64,000 nucleotides of DNA, from contig NZ_SODV01000001.1 in NCBI RefSeq assembly GCF_004366355.1, positions 3,937,323 to 4,001,322 of the forward strand, written 5' to 3'. The translations under genes and the position numbers were made by a program. Shown in pieces: positions 34,435 to 42,706 of the stretch (position 1 is the stretch's first letter; each line of letters opens with the position of its first letter). The notes beneath the pieces are model-generated. The model ran no database searches. It saw only the letters and a list, made by a program, of their open reading frames with translations, and had not been told where the DNA came from. This DNA comes from Dinghuibacter silviterrae (lineage in GTDB: Bacteria; Bacteroidota; Bacteroidia; Chitinophagales; Chitinophagaceae).

Positions 34435-35661
34435 ATGAAAAAGATACTCATACTGCTCTCCGCTACGCTCGTTGTGCTGGCTGCCTGCAGAAAATATAAC
34501 AGCTTGGGGTATACGCCCGGAACCGGCGCCCCCACCATCACTTCGGTCCACACCTGGTATAAGACCGACAGCGCGGTGTACTATGACACGATCGTCACGT
34601 ACAACAGCGCCGGGGATACGACCCTGACCGTCAATGCACGCTCCAACCAGATCGTGCCCTTCGACTCCGTCACCGACGCGGGCAACCTGGGCCAGACCTA
34701 TATGATTTACGGGTCCAACCTGGGGAGCGCCGTCACCGTTGCCTTTAACGGGGCCTCCGCTTATTTCAACCGCGCGTGGAATACGGACAATTCGATCCTC
34801 GTGACAATCCCGTCGAACACACCCACCAGCGGCACCCAGGCCACGGATACCCTGACCGTCACGACCCTGCACGGGACCGTGCGCTATCACTTCGTCGTCA
34901 TCACGCCCCCGCCGACGATCACTACGGTGTCGGACTATGACTTCTGGGGCGGTTCCCAGGTCACGTTGCACGGGGCCGGTTTTGCCGCCGTCACTTCGGT
35001 CGGTTTGTCCGGGTCCAGCGCCACCGCCACCATTGTCAGCCAGGTCGATTCCCTGCTGGTGCTTCAGTTTCCCACCACCACGGTCAACCGGTGTAACCTG
35101 GTGTTTACCTACACCTCGGGGGGCAACGCGCTGACGACAACCTCCACCCAGGAGTTCAACGACCTGGATAATGCTTATGCCATCGTCTTTAAAAATGCCT
35201 TCCAGAACGCCTGGGTAGACGCCTCCTGGTCCGGTCCTTCCGGGATCTCCACGGGTGCGTCTCATTCCTTTGACGGTACGTCTTCCGCCGAAGCCAGCTA
35301 TCCCGCCGGCGGCTGGAAAATCGAAGGCTGGGCCAACTGGTATCCGAGCTTTACGTATAATGCTGCCTACAAATACCTCACCTTCTGGGTCAGGGGCGGT
35401 ACGGTCAACCATACGCTGGTCCTCGTCGGGGACCAGATGGCGGGCGGCTACAGCCAGAATACATCGGCCCCTGCCATCCAGCAGATTTCGGTGCCCGCGG
35501 GTGTCTGGACCTTTTACAAGATCCCCCTGGGAACGGGTGCAGGACAGCTCAACTACTGGGCAAACGGGACCACAGCGAAACAACTCGGCTTCTTCCTCCA
35601 GGGACAATCCGGGGATGTGAACGAAACGATGTATTTTGACGAGGTGGCCTTTCTCCAGTAA
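34435..35661 (+). CDS. IPT/TIG-domain surface glycan-binding lipoprotein (SusE-position protein)
   Basis: 408 residues. Lipobox VVLAAC with Cys18. Two IPT/TIG Ig-like domains are likely (GQTYMIYGSNLGSAVTVAFN around residue 90 and GGSQVTLHGAGFAAVTSVGL around residue 180), followed by a C-terminal beta-sandwich (about 245-408; YLTFWVRGGTVNHTLVLVGD, WTFYKIPLG) that resembles a carbohydrate-binding module. Its position right after susD is where surface glycan-binding proteins of mannan and xyloglucan loci sit. It would hold the polysaccharide while GH26 cuts it. The gene ends 3 bases before the GH26 start. Ligand specificity is inferred only from neighbours. Confidence 0.8.
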   Translation: MKKILILLSATLVVLAACRKYNSLGYTPGTGAPTITSVHTWYKTDSAVYYDTIVTYNSAGDTTLTVNARSNQIVPFDSVTDAGNLGQTYMIYGSNLGSAVTVAFNGASAYFNRAWNTDNSILVTIPSNTPTSGTQATDTLTVTTLHGTVRYHFVVITPPPTITTVSDYDFWGGSQVTLHGAGFAAVTSVGLSGSSATATIVSQVDSLLVLQFPTTTVNRCNLVFTYTSGGNALTTTSTQEFNDLDNAYAIVFKNAFQNAWVDASWSGPSGISTGASHSFDGTSSAEASYPAGGWKIEGWANWYPSFTYNAAYKYLTFWVRGGTVNHTLVLVGDQMAGGYSQNTSAPAIQQISVPAGVWTFYKIPLGTGAGQLNYWANGTTAKQLGFFLQGQSGDVNETMYFDEVAFLQ

Positions 35662-35664
35662 ACC

Positions 35665-36741
35665 ATGCGCATACTCATTACGATCGCCTTGCTTGCCGTG
35701 CTCCTTCCTTCCGACCGGCACGCGTCCATTCAAACGGTAAACCTCTATAGGAACCTCCGGCGGCTATCCGCCCGGGGGTTCCTCTTCGGTCACCAGGATG
35801 ACCTGGCCTACGGCGTAGGCTGGCGGTATGAGCCGGGCCGGAGCGATGTCAAAGACGTGTGCGGCGACTATCCCGGTCTTTTCGGCTGGGACCTGAGCGG
35901 CAGGGAATCCGGGCACGACAAGGATATTGACGGGGTGCCTTTTGACAGCATCCGGCGGTATGTGCGCGAGGTGTATGCGCGGGGTGGGGTGAATACGTTT
36001 AGCTGGCATTGCCCGAGTCCTCGCGGGGGTACTGCCTGGGATACTTTACCAGGGTCTGTCGGGTCCATTTTACCGGGTGGTGTTCATCATGCATTGTATG
36101 TCCAATGGCTGGACAGCATCGCCGGTTTTCTGGGGTCGCTGGGCGGGATCCCTATTCTTTTCCGGCCCTTTCACGAGCATACCGGGAGCTGGTTCTGGTG
36201 GGGCGCACACGAATGTACGCCTGCCGAGTATAAAGCGCTTTGGCAGTTTACCCACCATTATCTGAATGACGTCAAGGGCTTGCACAATATCCTGTGGGTG
36301 TTTAATGCGGGCGATAACTTTAAAAGTGTGTCTTCCTTTCTTGAACGCTACCCGGGGGATGACTATGTGGATGTCGTCAGTTTCGATGCGTATCAGTATG
36401 GCGCTTCTTTTCAACACTCCTTGCGTGCATCGCTGTGCATTTTAGACAGTGCGGCTTTTTTAACGGGCAAGTTGGAGGCGCTTGCCGAAACCGGCTACGA
36501 ACAAGTCCCCGACCCCCACTGGTGGACCGGCGTTTTGGCGCCCGCCCTCGCGGGACACCCCCTTGCGTATGTCCTTGTCTGGCGCAACCATGGTTGGAAT
36601 CCTTACATGAACCCGCCGCATAATCACTACTATGCCCCCTATAAGGGGCAAGTCTCCGCGGCTGATTTTGTACAATTTTACTCCCTGGAAAACACATTGT
36701 TTGAGCGGGACGCAGCAAAAGCAAAACTTTATGACCATTGA
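35665..36741 (+). CDS. GH26 endo-beta-1,4-mannanase
   Basis: 358 residues in a (beta/alpha)8 barrel of glycoside hydrolase family 26, which cuts internal beta-1,4-mannosidic bonds of mannan, glucomannan and galactomannan. The catalytic acid/base is Glu171 in [15 protein letters not shown] and the nucleophile is Glu275 in [10 protein letters not shown], both in their typical surroundings. [10 protein letters not shown] and NTFSWHC near the N-terminus are also usual. The start is a weak signal peptide ([16 protein letters not shown]), so export is probable. It has no extra binding module. The stop overlaps the start of the GH130 gene by 11 bases, consistent with a one-operon product chain: the mannanase makes mannobiose or glucosyl-mannose that is taken up and split inside. 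Confidence 0.92.
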   Translation: MRILITIALLAVLLPSDRHASIQTVNLYRNLRRLSARGFLFGHQDDLAYGVGWRYEPGRSDVKDVCGDYPGLFGWDLSGRESGHDKDIDGVPFDSIRRYVREVYARGGVNTFSWHCPSPRGGTAWDTLPGSVGSILPGGVHHALYVQWLDSIAGFLGSLGGIPILFRPFHEHTGSWFWWGAHECTPAEYKALWQFTHHYLNDVKGLHNILWVFNAGDNFKSVSSFLERYPGDDYVDVVSFDAYQYGASFQHSLRASLCILDSAAFLTGKLEALAETGYEQVPDPHWWTGVLAPALAGHPLAYVLVWRNHGWNPYMNPPHNHYYAPYKGQVSAADFVQFYSLENTLFERDAAKAKLYDH

Positions 36742-37909
36742 CTTCTACGAACGCCTGGAGCAACTGGAGCAACAACATAACGAGATCGTCAGCGCGCCCA
36801 ACGAGCCCGAGACAACGGGGAACGGTGTGTACCGCCGGTACAAACGCCCCATCCTCACGGCGGAGCATACCCCCCTGCACTGGAGGTACGACCTGAACCC
36901 CGCCACCAATCCCTTCCTCATGGAACGTTTTGGCATCAACGCGGTGTTCAACGCGGGCGCCATCAAATACGACGGGCGCTACCTCCTGGTCGCCCGCGTG
37001 GAAGGTAAGGACCGGAAATCTTTTTTTGCCGTGGCCGAAAGCCCCAACGGCATCAATAACTTCCGGTTCTGGGAAGAACCCATTGTCATGCCCGGCACCG
37101 ACAATCCCGACACCAACCTCTACGACATGCGTGTCGTGCAACACGAGGACGGCTGGATCTATGGACTTTTCTGTACCGAACGCAGGGATCCTTCCCCGGC
37201 GCCTTTCGATACGTCCTCCGCCGTGGCCCAGTGCGGTATCGCAAGGACGCGCGACATGCTTACCTGGGAGCGGCTCCCGGACCTTCGTACGCCTTCGCCC
37301 CAGCAACGCAACGTCGTCCTTCACCCCGAATTCATTCACGGCCAGTACGCTTTTTATACACGTCCCCAGGACGGCTTTATCCAAACCGGAAAGGGTGGGG
37401 GCATAGGCTTTGGCCTGGCCCCGGACATCACCCAGGCCGTCATCACCCATGAAACCGTGATCGCGCCAAAGGTTTATCATACCGTATATGAAGGCAAAAA
37501 CGGGCTGGGCCCCGCACCCATCAAGACGCCCCACGGCTGGCTTCAACTCGCCCACGGCGTGCGCAATACCGCCGCCGGTCTCCGGTACGTGTTGTATATG
37601 TTTATGACCGACCTCCAGGACGTCTCCAAAGTCATCCACATTCCCGGGGGGTATTTTCTTGCCCCCGAAGGCATCGAGCGCGTGGGCGACGTCAGCAACG
37701 TCGTCTTTTCCAACGGCTGGATCGCCGACCCCGACGGCACCGTGTACATATATTATGCCTCCAGCGATACCCGTATGCACGTCGCCGTATCCAGCATCGC
37801 GCAATTGACCGACTATGTGATCAACACTCCGGAAGACGGGCTTACCTCCGAGGCTTCCGTCAAAACCATCCTTCGGTTATCCCAGCTAAATCGCACCACG
37901 CAACGGTAG
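36731..37909 (+). CDS. GH130 4-O-beta-D-mannosyl-D-glucose phosphorylase-type enzyme
   Basis: 392 residues from the ATG at 36731 and no signal peptide, so cytoplasmic. It matches GH130 subfamily 1: [43 protein letters not shown], the general acid Asp132 in [14 protein letters not shown] (Bacteroides fragilis enzyme: Asp131), and [15 protein letters not shown]. Such enzymes split mannosylglucose with phosphate to mannose-1-phosphate and glucose, an energy-saving last step in beta-mannan breakdown after GH26 and an epimerase. No epimerase or sugar transporter gene is present nearby. Starts 11 bases inside the GH26 gene. A longer upstream frame (to 36632) lies within GH26 and was not used. Confidence 0.92.
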   Translation: MTIDFYERLEQLEQQHNEIVSAPNEPETTGNGVYRRYKRPILTAEHTPLHWRYDLNPATNPFLMERFGINAVFNAGAIKYDGRYLLVARVEGKDRKSFFAVAESPNGINNFRFWEEPIVMPGTDNPDTNLYDMRVVQHEDGWIYGLFCTERRDPSPAPFDTSSAVAQCGIARTRDMLTWERLPDLRTPSPQQRNVVLHPEFIHGQYAFYTRPQDGFIQTGKGGGIGFGLAPDITQAVITHETVIAPKVYHTVYEGKNGLGPAPIKTPHGWLQLAHGVRNTAAGLRYVLYMFMTDLQDVSKVIHIPGGYFLAPEGIERVGDVSNVVFSNGWIADPDGTVYIYYASSDTRMHVAVSSIAQLTDYVINTPEDGLTSEASVKTILRLSQLNRTTQR

Positions 37910-37916
37910 TATCCCG

Positions 37917-37949
37917 TCCACTTTTTTTGGAATCCTCCACTTTTTTTGG
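37917..37949. repeat. Two direct copies of a 14-base T-rich word, period 19
   Basis: TCCACTTTTTTTGG occurs at 37917-37930 and again at 37936-37949, with 5 bases between. It lies between the GH130 stop and the lipoprotein gene at 37995. The spacing is close to two helix turns, so it could be a regulator site or part of the second gene's promoter (its TTTG sits in the second copy); the role is not known. Confidence 0.6.
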
Positions 37950-37977
37950 CGGGAGAACAATATTTATACTATCTTGG
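37946..37977 (+). promoter_or_regulatory. Likely promoter of the lipoprotein gene at 37995
   Basis: TTG (37946-37948, inside a TTTTTTTG run), a 21-base spacer, then TATCTTGG (37970-37977; TAnnTTTG at 7 of 8 positions), 17 bases before the ATG at 37995. This is the usual Bacteroidota primary sigma geometry. Confidence 0.5.
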
Positions 37978-37994
37978 CGACAAACCAGTACCTA

Positions 37995-38498
37995 ATGAAT
38001 AAACTGATCAACAAGCCCTTAGTGGCTATCCTTGCGTCCGGTATCCTCCTCTCCACCATCCCCACCGGTTGTAAAAAAAGCAGCAACAACGGCTCCGGCT
38101 CCGCCGTCTCTGCTTCCTTTAGCTCCGGAAGCTTTAGCTCCCAACAAAGCCAGGCCTTCTACAGCAAATCCCAGGCAGCCTTTGTGATCGGGGGATATAC
38201 CATTGTCAATGGCGATACCAGCGTCATCGAGCTCGACCTTACGTCCAACGTCACCCTCAACACCCCCGTGACTTTCGCCAACGGTCAATCCGTTTACTAC
38301 TACGATAGTAAAGGGACCTTCTATTTTTCCGGCGATGTCACCAGCGGCCATGGGTCCGTTACGATCACGAGCTGGGACACCACCCACACCAAACTGACGG
38401 GCACCTTTACCGGGGTTCTACCCAGCACCACCAATGCCTCGGATTCCCTGGTGATTAACAACGGGCAATTTAATGTGACGTATATAGCGGAGCCGTAG
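37995..38498 (+). CDS. Small lipoprotein of unknown function
   Basis: 167 residues from the ATG at 37995. The signal ends in STIPTGC, a lipobox. A Ser/Gly-rich stretch (SSNNGSGSAVSASFSSGSF) follows, then about 110 residues of predicted beta-strands such as AAFVIGGYTIVNGDTSVIEL and STVTITSWDTTHTKLTGTFT with no enzyme motif. The general appearance is of a small beta-barrel or calycin-like domain common in Bacteroidota lipoproteins. An upstream TTG at 37974 is less likely as start. It has its own probable promoter and is followed by a strong terminator, so it is a single-gene transcript. Function unknown. Confidence 0.65.
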   Translation: MNKLINKPLVAILASGILLSTIPTGCKKSSNNGSGSAVSASFSSGSFSSQQSQAFYSKSQAAFVIGGYTIVNGDTSVIELDLTSNVTLNTPVTFANGQSVYYYDSKGTFYFSGDVTSGHGSVTITSWDTTHTKLTGTFTGVLPSTTNASDSLVINNGQFNVTYIAEP

Positions 38499-38560
38499 GG
38501 CATTCGGGGATATTTGCTTATTCTTCTCGCGGCCGCCCTTGCGGGCCGCGCACTATAAAA

Positions 38561-38585
38561 AAGGCCCGGGGTTTTCCCGGGCCTT
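38561..38585. terminator. Bidirectional intrinsic terminator between convergent genes
   Basis: Perfect 10-bp GC-rich stem AAGGCCCGGG (38561-38570), loop GTTTT, complement CCCGGGCCTT (38576-38585), with an A-run before and T-run after, so it can end transcripts from both sides: the lipoprotein gene (ends 38498) and the CE4 gene (ends 38607). A second shorter hairpin, CGCGGCC / GGCCGCG at 38528-38550, lies next to it. Confidence 0.85.
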
Positions 38586-38606
38586 TCTATTATTCTAACG
38601 CTCTTC

Positions 38607-39413
38607 TTATTTAAACGCGATGTGCAACATCCGCATCGTCGTCAGCGGCGACCAATTCCCTTCCGCCAGGATCCGCCGGATCGTATACAGGGGCGCCTGA
38701 TCCCCGATCTTGTCGCCCAGTTGGAAGGCCGCTTTCACGCCACCTTTTTTTATCCAGTCGACCGCCGCGTAATCCCACGACCCGAACGGGTATGCAAAAT
38801 AGACGATAGGCTTCCCCGTGATCTGTTCCAGCAATGCCTTCGGCTTTGTCAATTCCAGGTTCCAGGCTTCCGCCACCTGTGCGTCCGGCGTCGTGTACTT
38901 CTTCGTATTGACGATCTTCGTCACCACCGGGTTACCCGCATGCAGCTTTTTCACATTCTGGTGATCCCATGTATGGATCGCCACCACGTGTCCATGGTCA
39001 GACAACGCCTTCACCTGGTCCTTCGTCATATAATGCGGTTTTCCCAGGGGGATCGTCATGACGAAAAACACGCCCTTATAACCATACTTTTCCAGCTCCG
39101 GCATCGCGACCGTATAATGCTCCACGTGCGAGTCGTCAAAGGTCAGCATGATCGGCTTCGACGGCAGCTTCGTTCCCTTGGTCAGGTAGTCATACAACTG
39201 GTCCGGCAGGATCGTATGGTACCCGCTATCCGCCAGCATCTTGATCTGAGCCTTAAACAGTGCGATCGTCATCGTATAGTCCGGGCTGCTTTTACCCTGC
39301 ACGTCTTTCAGGTTATGATAACAAAGGATAGGCACCTGCGGACGGCCCTGTCCATAACACAATTCGCCGGCGCCCGCCAGCAACAACAGCACATAGAGTG
39401 AGATCGACTTCAT
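38607..39413 (-). CDS. Polysaccharide deacetylase family protein (CE4)
   Basis: 268 residues with a signal peptide (MKSISLYVLLLLAGAGELCYGQ). CE4 NodB-fold motifs: LTFDDS (motif 1; usually TFDDG, with the metal-binding second Asp), HTWDHQNV (motif 2, two His ligands), and FAYPFGSWDYAA (motif 3). These enzymes remove N- or O-acetyl groups from chitin, peptidoglycan or xylan using a divalent metal. The N-terminal VPILCYHNLKD is typical of exported deacetylases acting on surface polysaccharides, and the polypeptide has no membrane anchor. The Gly to Ser change in motif 1 is mild. Followed by a bidirectional terminator; 71 bases separate its start from the divergent small gene. Confidence 0.88.
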   Translation of the reverse strand: MKSISLYVLLLLAGAGELCYGQGRPQVPILCYHNLKDVQGKSSPDYTMTIALFKAQIKMLADSGYHTILPDQLYDYLTKGTKLPSKPIMLTFDDSHVEHYTVAMPELEKYGYKGVFFVMTIPLGKPHYMTKDQVKALSDHGHVVAIHTWDHQNVKKLHAGNPVVTKIVNTKKYTTPDAQVAEAWNLELTKPKALLEQITGKPIVYFAYPFGSWDYAAVDWIKKGGVKAAFQLGDKIGDQAPLYTIRRILAEGNWSPLTTMRMLHIAFK

Positions 39414-39436
39414 ACTTTACTTTAATAGTTAATAAG

Positions 39437-39468
39437 TTGCGGCAAAGGTAGAGAATCCGATATATTTG
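39437..39468 (+). promoter_or_regulatory. Promoter of the gene at 39485
   Basis: TTG (39437-39439), a 21-base spacer and a perfect TATATTTG (39461-39468) match the Bacteroidota consensus TTG / TAnnTTTG. The start codon follows 16 bases after the -7 box. Confidence 0.6.
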
Positions 39469-39484
39469 TACCGCCTGACGTTTT

Positions 39485-39904
39485 ATGACCAACAACCTAC
39501 TGGAAACCAAAACTTTAAGAGAACAAGTCCTCCCGATCCTGGCTTTTGCCGGGCTACTGCTTGCTTTCATTGGTTATGTCAAGTGGAGGGAATACCAGCT
39601 TGTCAAGGACAGCTATATTCGCAACGGCGCCTTGATAACGTCTTACACTGAAAGCCCCAAATATCGCGGCGAATACGATCTGGAATTCACTTTTACGATC
39701 GGGCCGGATACCTATACCGGTTCCACCAGGTTATATCATCTTACCGACGCGCCTTACTCCTTTATCGGCAGACACGTTCCTGTCGCTTATGTGCCCAATA
39801 ACCCGGGCAACAATAAGCTGATGATGACGCCAAAGGATTTTGAAGAGCGGTATTATACTTATCCCGATTCGTTGCATTGGGTGTTGCCGTTTTTGGGGAA
39901 ATAG
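39485..39904 (+). CDS. Small membrane-anchored protein, DUF3592-like
   Basis: 139 residues: a short cytoplasmic start (MTNNLLETKTLREQV), one membrane helix (LPILAFAGLLLAFIGYVKW, about residues 16-34), then about 100 residues of beta-rich extracytoplasmic sequence with DSYIRNGALITSYTES, EFTFTIGPDTYTGSTRLY and GRHVPVAYVPNNPGNNKLM, which resembles DUF3592 proteins where the RGxxxxxxYxPxNP pattern is characteristic. It has its own promoter and no close neighbour on the same strand for 113 bases downstream. Function unknown. Confidence 0.65.
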   Translation: MTNNLLETKTLREQVLPILAFAGLLLAFIGYVKWREYQLVKDSYIRNGALITSYTESPKYRGEYDLEFTFTIGPDTYTGSTRLYHLTDAPYSFIGRHVPVAYVPNNPGNNKLMMTPKDFEERYYTYPDSLHWVLPFLGK

Positions 39905-39942
39905 CATAGGACTGCTCATAAAAAAATAATTTTCAAATTTTC

Positions 39943-39971
39943 TTGACGGTGTAGAAATTTTTCTACCTTAG
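39943..39971 (+). promoter_or_regulatory. Promoter of the beta-helix gene at 40018
   Basis: TTGAC at 39943-39947 and TACCTTAG (39964-39971), with 18 bases between the TTG and the -7 box. The same arrangement, with identical spacing, precedes the paralogous gene at 42707. The start codon lies 46 bases downstream, leaving a short leader. Confidence 0.6.
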
Positions 39972-40017
39972 ACGCATTGTAATACTTCTGACTGCTTACT
40001 GAAATTTCACATTTATT

Positions 40018-42552
40018 ATGAGATCCGTTCTTTTCTTGCTTTGCGGCATGGGCCTTTTCGTGTCCGGCCGGGCCCAGTATGTGTATACCATCAAGGCGGA
40101 CAGCGTACGGCTAACGGGTGGTAGCTGCGATTCCACGGAACTGATTATTCAGAACCATACCCAGGCCGTACCGGGTTTTCTCTTTAATACGGGGAACGGA
40201 CGAACGGTCTTCCGAAAGGTACTTCAAAAGATAGGCCCCGGGACTTATCTCGTCGGTGCGGATACGCTGACAGCCGGTTCTTTGCTCTCGGTGGATACCG
40301 TGGATAATATTGCGCAACTCGAAAATTATTCCGGGTACATGACTGTTCATACGGTCATTGTCTCCGACACCTTGAGAGGGGGCGTCTTCAATTGGTTTCC
40401 GTCCGGTATGCCGGACAGCGGCAGGGTATTTCCCGGCGGCGGTTCGGGTTTTTGGATCCGCAACGTCGGAGACAAACAGTTTGCCAACCCTTGGTGGTAT
40501 GGATTGAGGCCCAATTCCCCGGGGGATACGACGGGTGCTCATGCCAATGCCATCGCCCTTCAGCGCTGCGTAAACGCCAACCACATCGTCCAAATCCCCA
40601 GTGGCAACTATTATATAGATAGTACGGTCTACCTGTACCAGGGTACAAATATCGGAGGCGTTCATGCGCAAGGCGGCAGTAATACTAACGGAGGTACAGC
40701 GTTGATTACAACGGACACGGTAACGGCCCTGGCCTATACGCTGACGGGGGATAACAACAGCATGACCTTTATCCATGACCTTAGCCTCAACAATATCGCC
40801 ACCCCGGGCGTCCTTTCGAACGACGGGATGGTCATCTCCCGCGGATTATATGACGTGCAAAGGATGATCATCAGCAATTTCAGCGGCAGCGGCCTTCACG
40901 TAACCAGCCTGGTCAACGGTCTGAGTACCATTGCCGACAACGGCAACCTTACACTGGTGTCTGCGACCGGCAATGGCAGACATGGCATAGAAATATCCGG
41001 GGGCGCCGATATCAGCAACTGCAACATCAACCAGTGTCAGTCTTCAGGCAACCAACTCTCCGGCTTTTACCTGGCCGGCAATCATCATGTCATCATCAAT
41101 TCCAATTCCACCGGTAACCATCAGTATGCCATTGATGATGAGGGAACGTCCAATGTCTACCTCAATCCTTATGTTGGCGCGGGGATAGGCGATACGGTCA
41201 TGTTGAACGGCATATCCGGGGTCTTCAATGCCGGTGCGTACATCGGCGGCGGGTTTATCCTCGCCGGAACAGGCCTGGACAATGGGTGGTCATACAATTG
41301 GGGAAGCAGGCATTCCGACTACGGTCTCATGGCCACTGTAACGAATTATACGAATGCCCGTTCCATATTAAACCTGGATACGACGTTCGCCTATCATAGT
41401 TACCAACCGGGTCATTCGATGTATTACTCCATCCAAAACAATACGCCGCAACCGGAAGTAATCGATATCAATACCGTAGGAGGGCCGATGACGAACATTC
41501 CCGCTATGGTCGGAGCGGGTATATCCGTTGGTGGTTACCTCGGATTTGGCGGCAATTATTCCATAGGGACGAATACGGCCTGGGGGCAGGGCATTATATG
41601 GAATTACGGAAATTTCAATGCACCCTACATCACATCGGATGGCAATCAATATGGAAACCACAACGTCGTCATCGCTGCGCCTAATGCCAATTTGTATCCT
41701 TATGACTTATCTATCGGTGAAAATGGCGATTATTTTGGCCATGCGGGTGTTTTTCTTGGTGGACAAACGTATAGGGGGCTTTACGATGTCGGATCCTCCG
41801 TTATTTCTTACGCAAAACCCTCCAACGCGACCACCCAAAGAGAAGCCGGGTTCATGGCATTTACGAATGTCGATAGTATTTACCTACAGCCCAGGGCGAA
41901 TTCCTACGGTGTAAGAAATTGGGTGGATACCACGGGACAGTGGAACTTTGCCACCTTTGGCTTGAATGCCAGTGTCGCCTTCGATCAAACGCTGGGCGGC
42001 AATTATAATTTTCAGGCACACGACGGCAGCAACCAGGTGGTCATCAATACAGCCAACAAGTCCACCTACGCCAGCATCCTCAAAACGGGTCCTTACCTGT
42101 CCGGAGCGGCCAGCGACTCCATCCTTGTCTGGCATGCATCGGACAGCAGTATCCGGAAGGTTGCGGGTTCCGGTACGGACACCGTTTGGGGGAATGTCAG
42201 CACATCGGGGTCCTCGGTCACACTCAGCCTTCCTGCTGTAAATGTCAATTTGACATTTACATACAGCTCGTCTGCTACAGAAACCGCGGCTTTATCTACC
42301 ATATCAGGCAGCGCCACTGTGAATTGGACCAGGTCTGCGATATATGGTACTTCCGGTTCCGCAAGTTCCACCGGTGACGGCGTTTCCCTCAGCACCAGCC
42401 CGAGCACCATCGACGCCACGGTGTATAATCAAAGCAACGAACAGTGGAAGCTTAATATCATGAATCCGACGACCCGTGCGGTATACGAGGTCAATGCCAT
42501 GTTGTCGAACAACGGTGCGAATACCATTTTATGGGCGCGCCGAATATTTTGA
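40018..42552 (+). CDS. Secreted modular protein with conserved head, right-handed beta-helix and C-terminal domain
   Basis: 844 residues. Signal peptide ending near SGRAQ. Residues about 22-90 form a head module (YVYTIKADSV, CDSTELIIQNHTQAVPGFLF, NTGNGRTVF) that is shared with the gene at 42707. The middle looks like a pectate-lyase-type parallel beta-helix: ANAIALQRCVNANHIVQIPS, GNYYIDSTVYLYQGTNIGGV, then short-repeat stretches such as NCNINQCQSSGNQLSGFYLA and VIINSNSTGN. The C-terminal 110 residues are Ser/Thr-rich beta. The architecture resembles phage tail spikes and surface polysaccharide lyases, but no catalytic residues can be named, so enzyme activity is open. Composition is lower in GC than the mannan locus. 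It has a promoter of its own and is probably not in an operon with the previous gene. Confidence 0.7.
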   Translation: MRSVLFLLCGMGLFVSGRAQYVYTIKADSVRLTGGSCDSTELIIQNHTQAVPGFLFNTGNGRTVFRKVLQKIGPGTYLVGADTLTAGSLLSVDTVDNIAQLENYSGYMTVHTVIVSDTLRGGVFNWFPSGMPDSGRVFPGGGSGFWIRNVGDKQFANPWWYGLRPNSPGDTTGAHANAIALQRCVNANHIVQIPSGNYYIDSTVYLYQGTNIGGVHAQGGSNTNGGTALITTDTVTALAYTLTGDNNSMTFIHDLSLNNIATPGVLSNDGMVISRGLYDVQRMIISNFSGSGLHVTSLVNGLSTIADNGNLTLVSATGNGRHGIEISGGADISNCNINQCQSSGNQLSGFYLAGNHHVIINSNSTGNHQYAIDDEGTSNVYLNPYVGAGIGDTVMLNGISGVFNAGAYIGGGFILAGTGLDNGWSYNWGSRHSDYGLMATVTNYTNARSILNLDTTFAYHSYQPGHSMYYSIQNNTPQPEVIDINTVGGPMTNIPAMVGAGISVGGYLGFGGNYSIGTNTAWGQGIIWNYGNFNAPYITSDGNQYGNHNVVIAAPNANLYPYDLSIGENGDYFGHAGVFLGGQTYRGLYDVGSSVISYAKPSNATTQREAGFMAFTNVDSIYLQPRANSYGVRNWVDTTGQWNFATFGLNASVAFDQTLGGNYNFQAHDGSNQVVINTANKSTYASILKTGPYLSGAASDSILVWHASDSSIRKVAGSGTDTVWGNVSTSGSSVTLSLPAVNVNLTFTYSSSATETAALSTISGSATVNWTRSAIYGTSGSASSTGDGVSLSTSPSTIDATVYNQSNEQWKLNIMNPTTRAVYEVNAMLSNNGANTILWARRIF
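42237..42261. repeat. Perfect 25-base palindrome within the beta-helix gene
   Basis: TGTAAATGTCAA (42237-42248), one central base, then the exact complement TTGACATTTACA (42250-42261). It sits inside the coding sequence at the junction to the C-terminal domain and reads as NVNLTF. A 12-bp arm with a one-base centre is unlikely by chance; possible roles are a regulator site, a recombination point for tail exchange, or coincidence. Confidence 0.6.
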
Positions 42553-42628
42553 TGGTACGTAATGCTTACTGGCAGTGGGTCGTTTGGATATCGAGTAAAC
42601 TCTACAAAAAAATAAACGTCAAAATTGT

Positions 42629-42657
42629 TTGACATCCTTCAAGAATGTATATTTTTA
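42629..42657 (+). promoter_or_regulatory. Promoter of the gene at 42707
   Basis: TTGAC at 42629-42633 and TATTTTTA (42650-42657; 7 of 8 to TAnnTTTG), with 18 bases between the TTG and the -7 box, the same as at the paralogous gene upstream. The leader to the ATG at 42707 is 49 bases. Confidence 0.6.
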
Positions 42658-42706
42658 TCCAGTTCTAGTAGCTATACCTTAAACACAAAATATTACCCTT
42701 AACTCC

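Noticed and set aside
34420..37804. Long minus-strand frames (437 and 475 residues) across the glycan-binding, GH26 and GH130 genes
   Set aside because: Antisense to well-supported genes, no homology seen.
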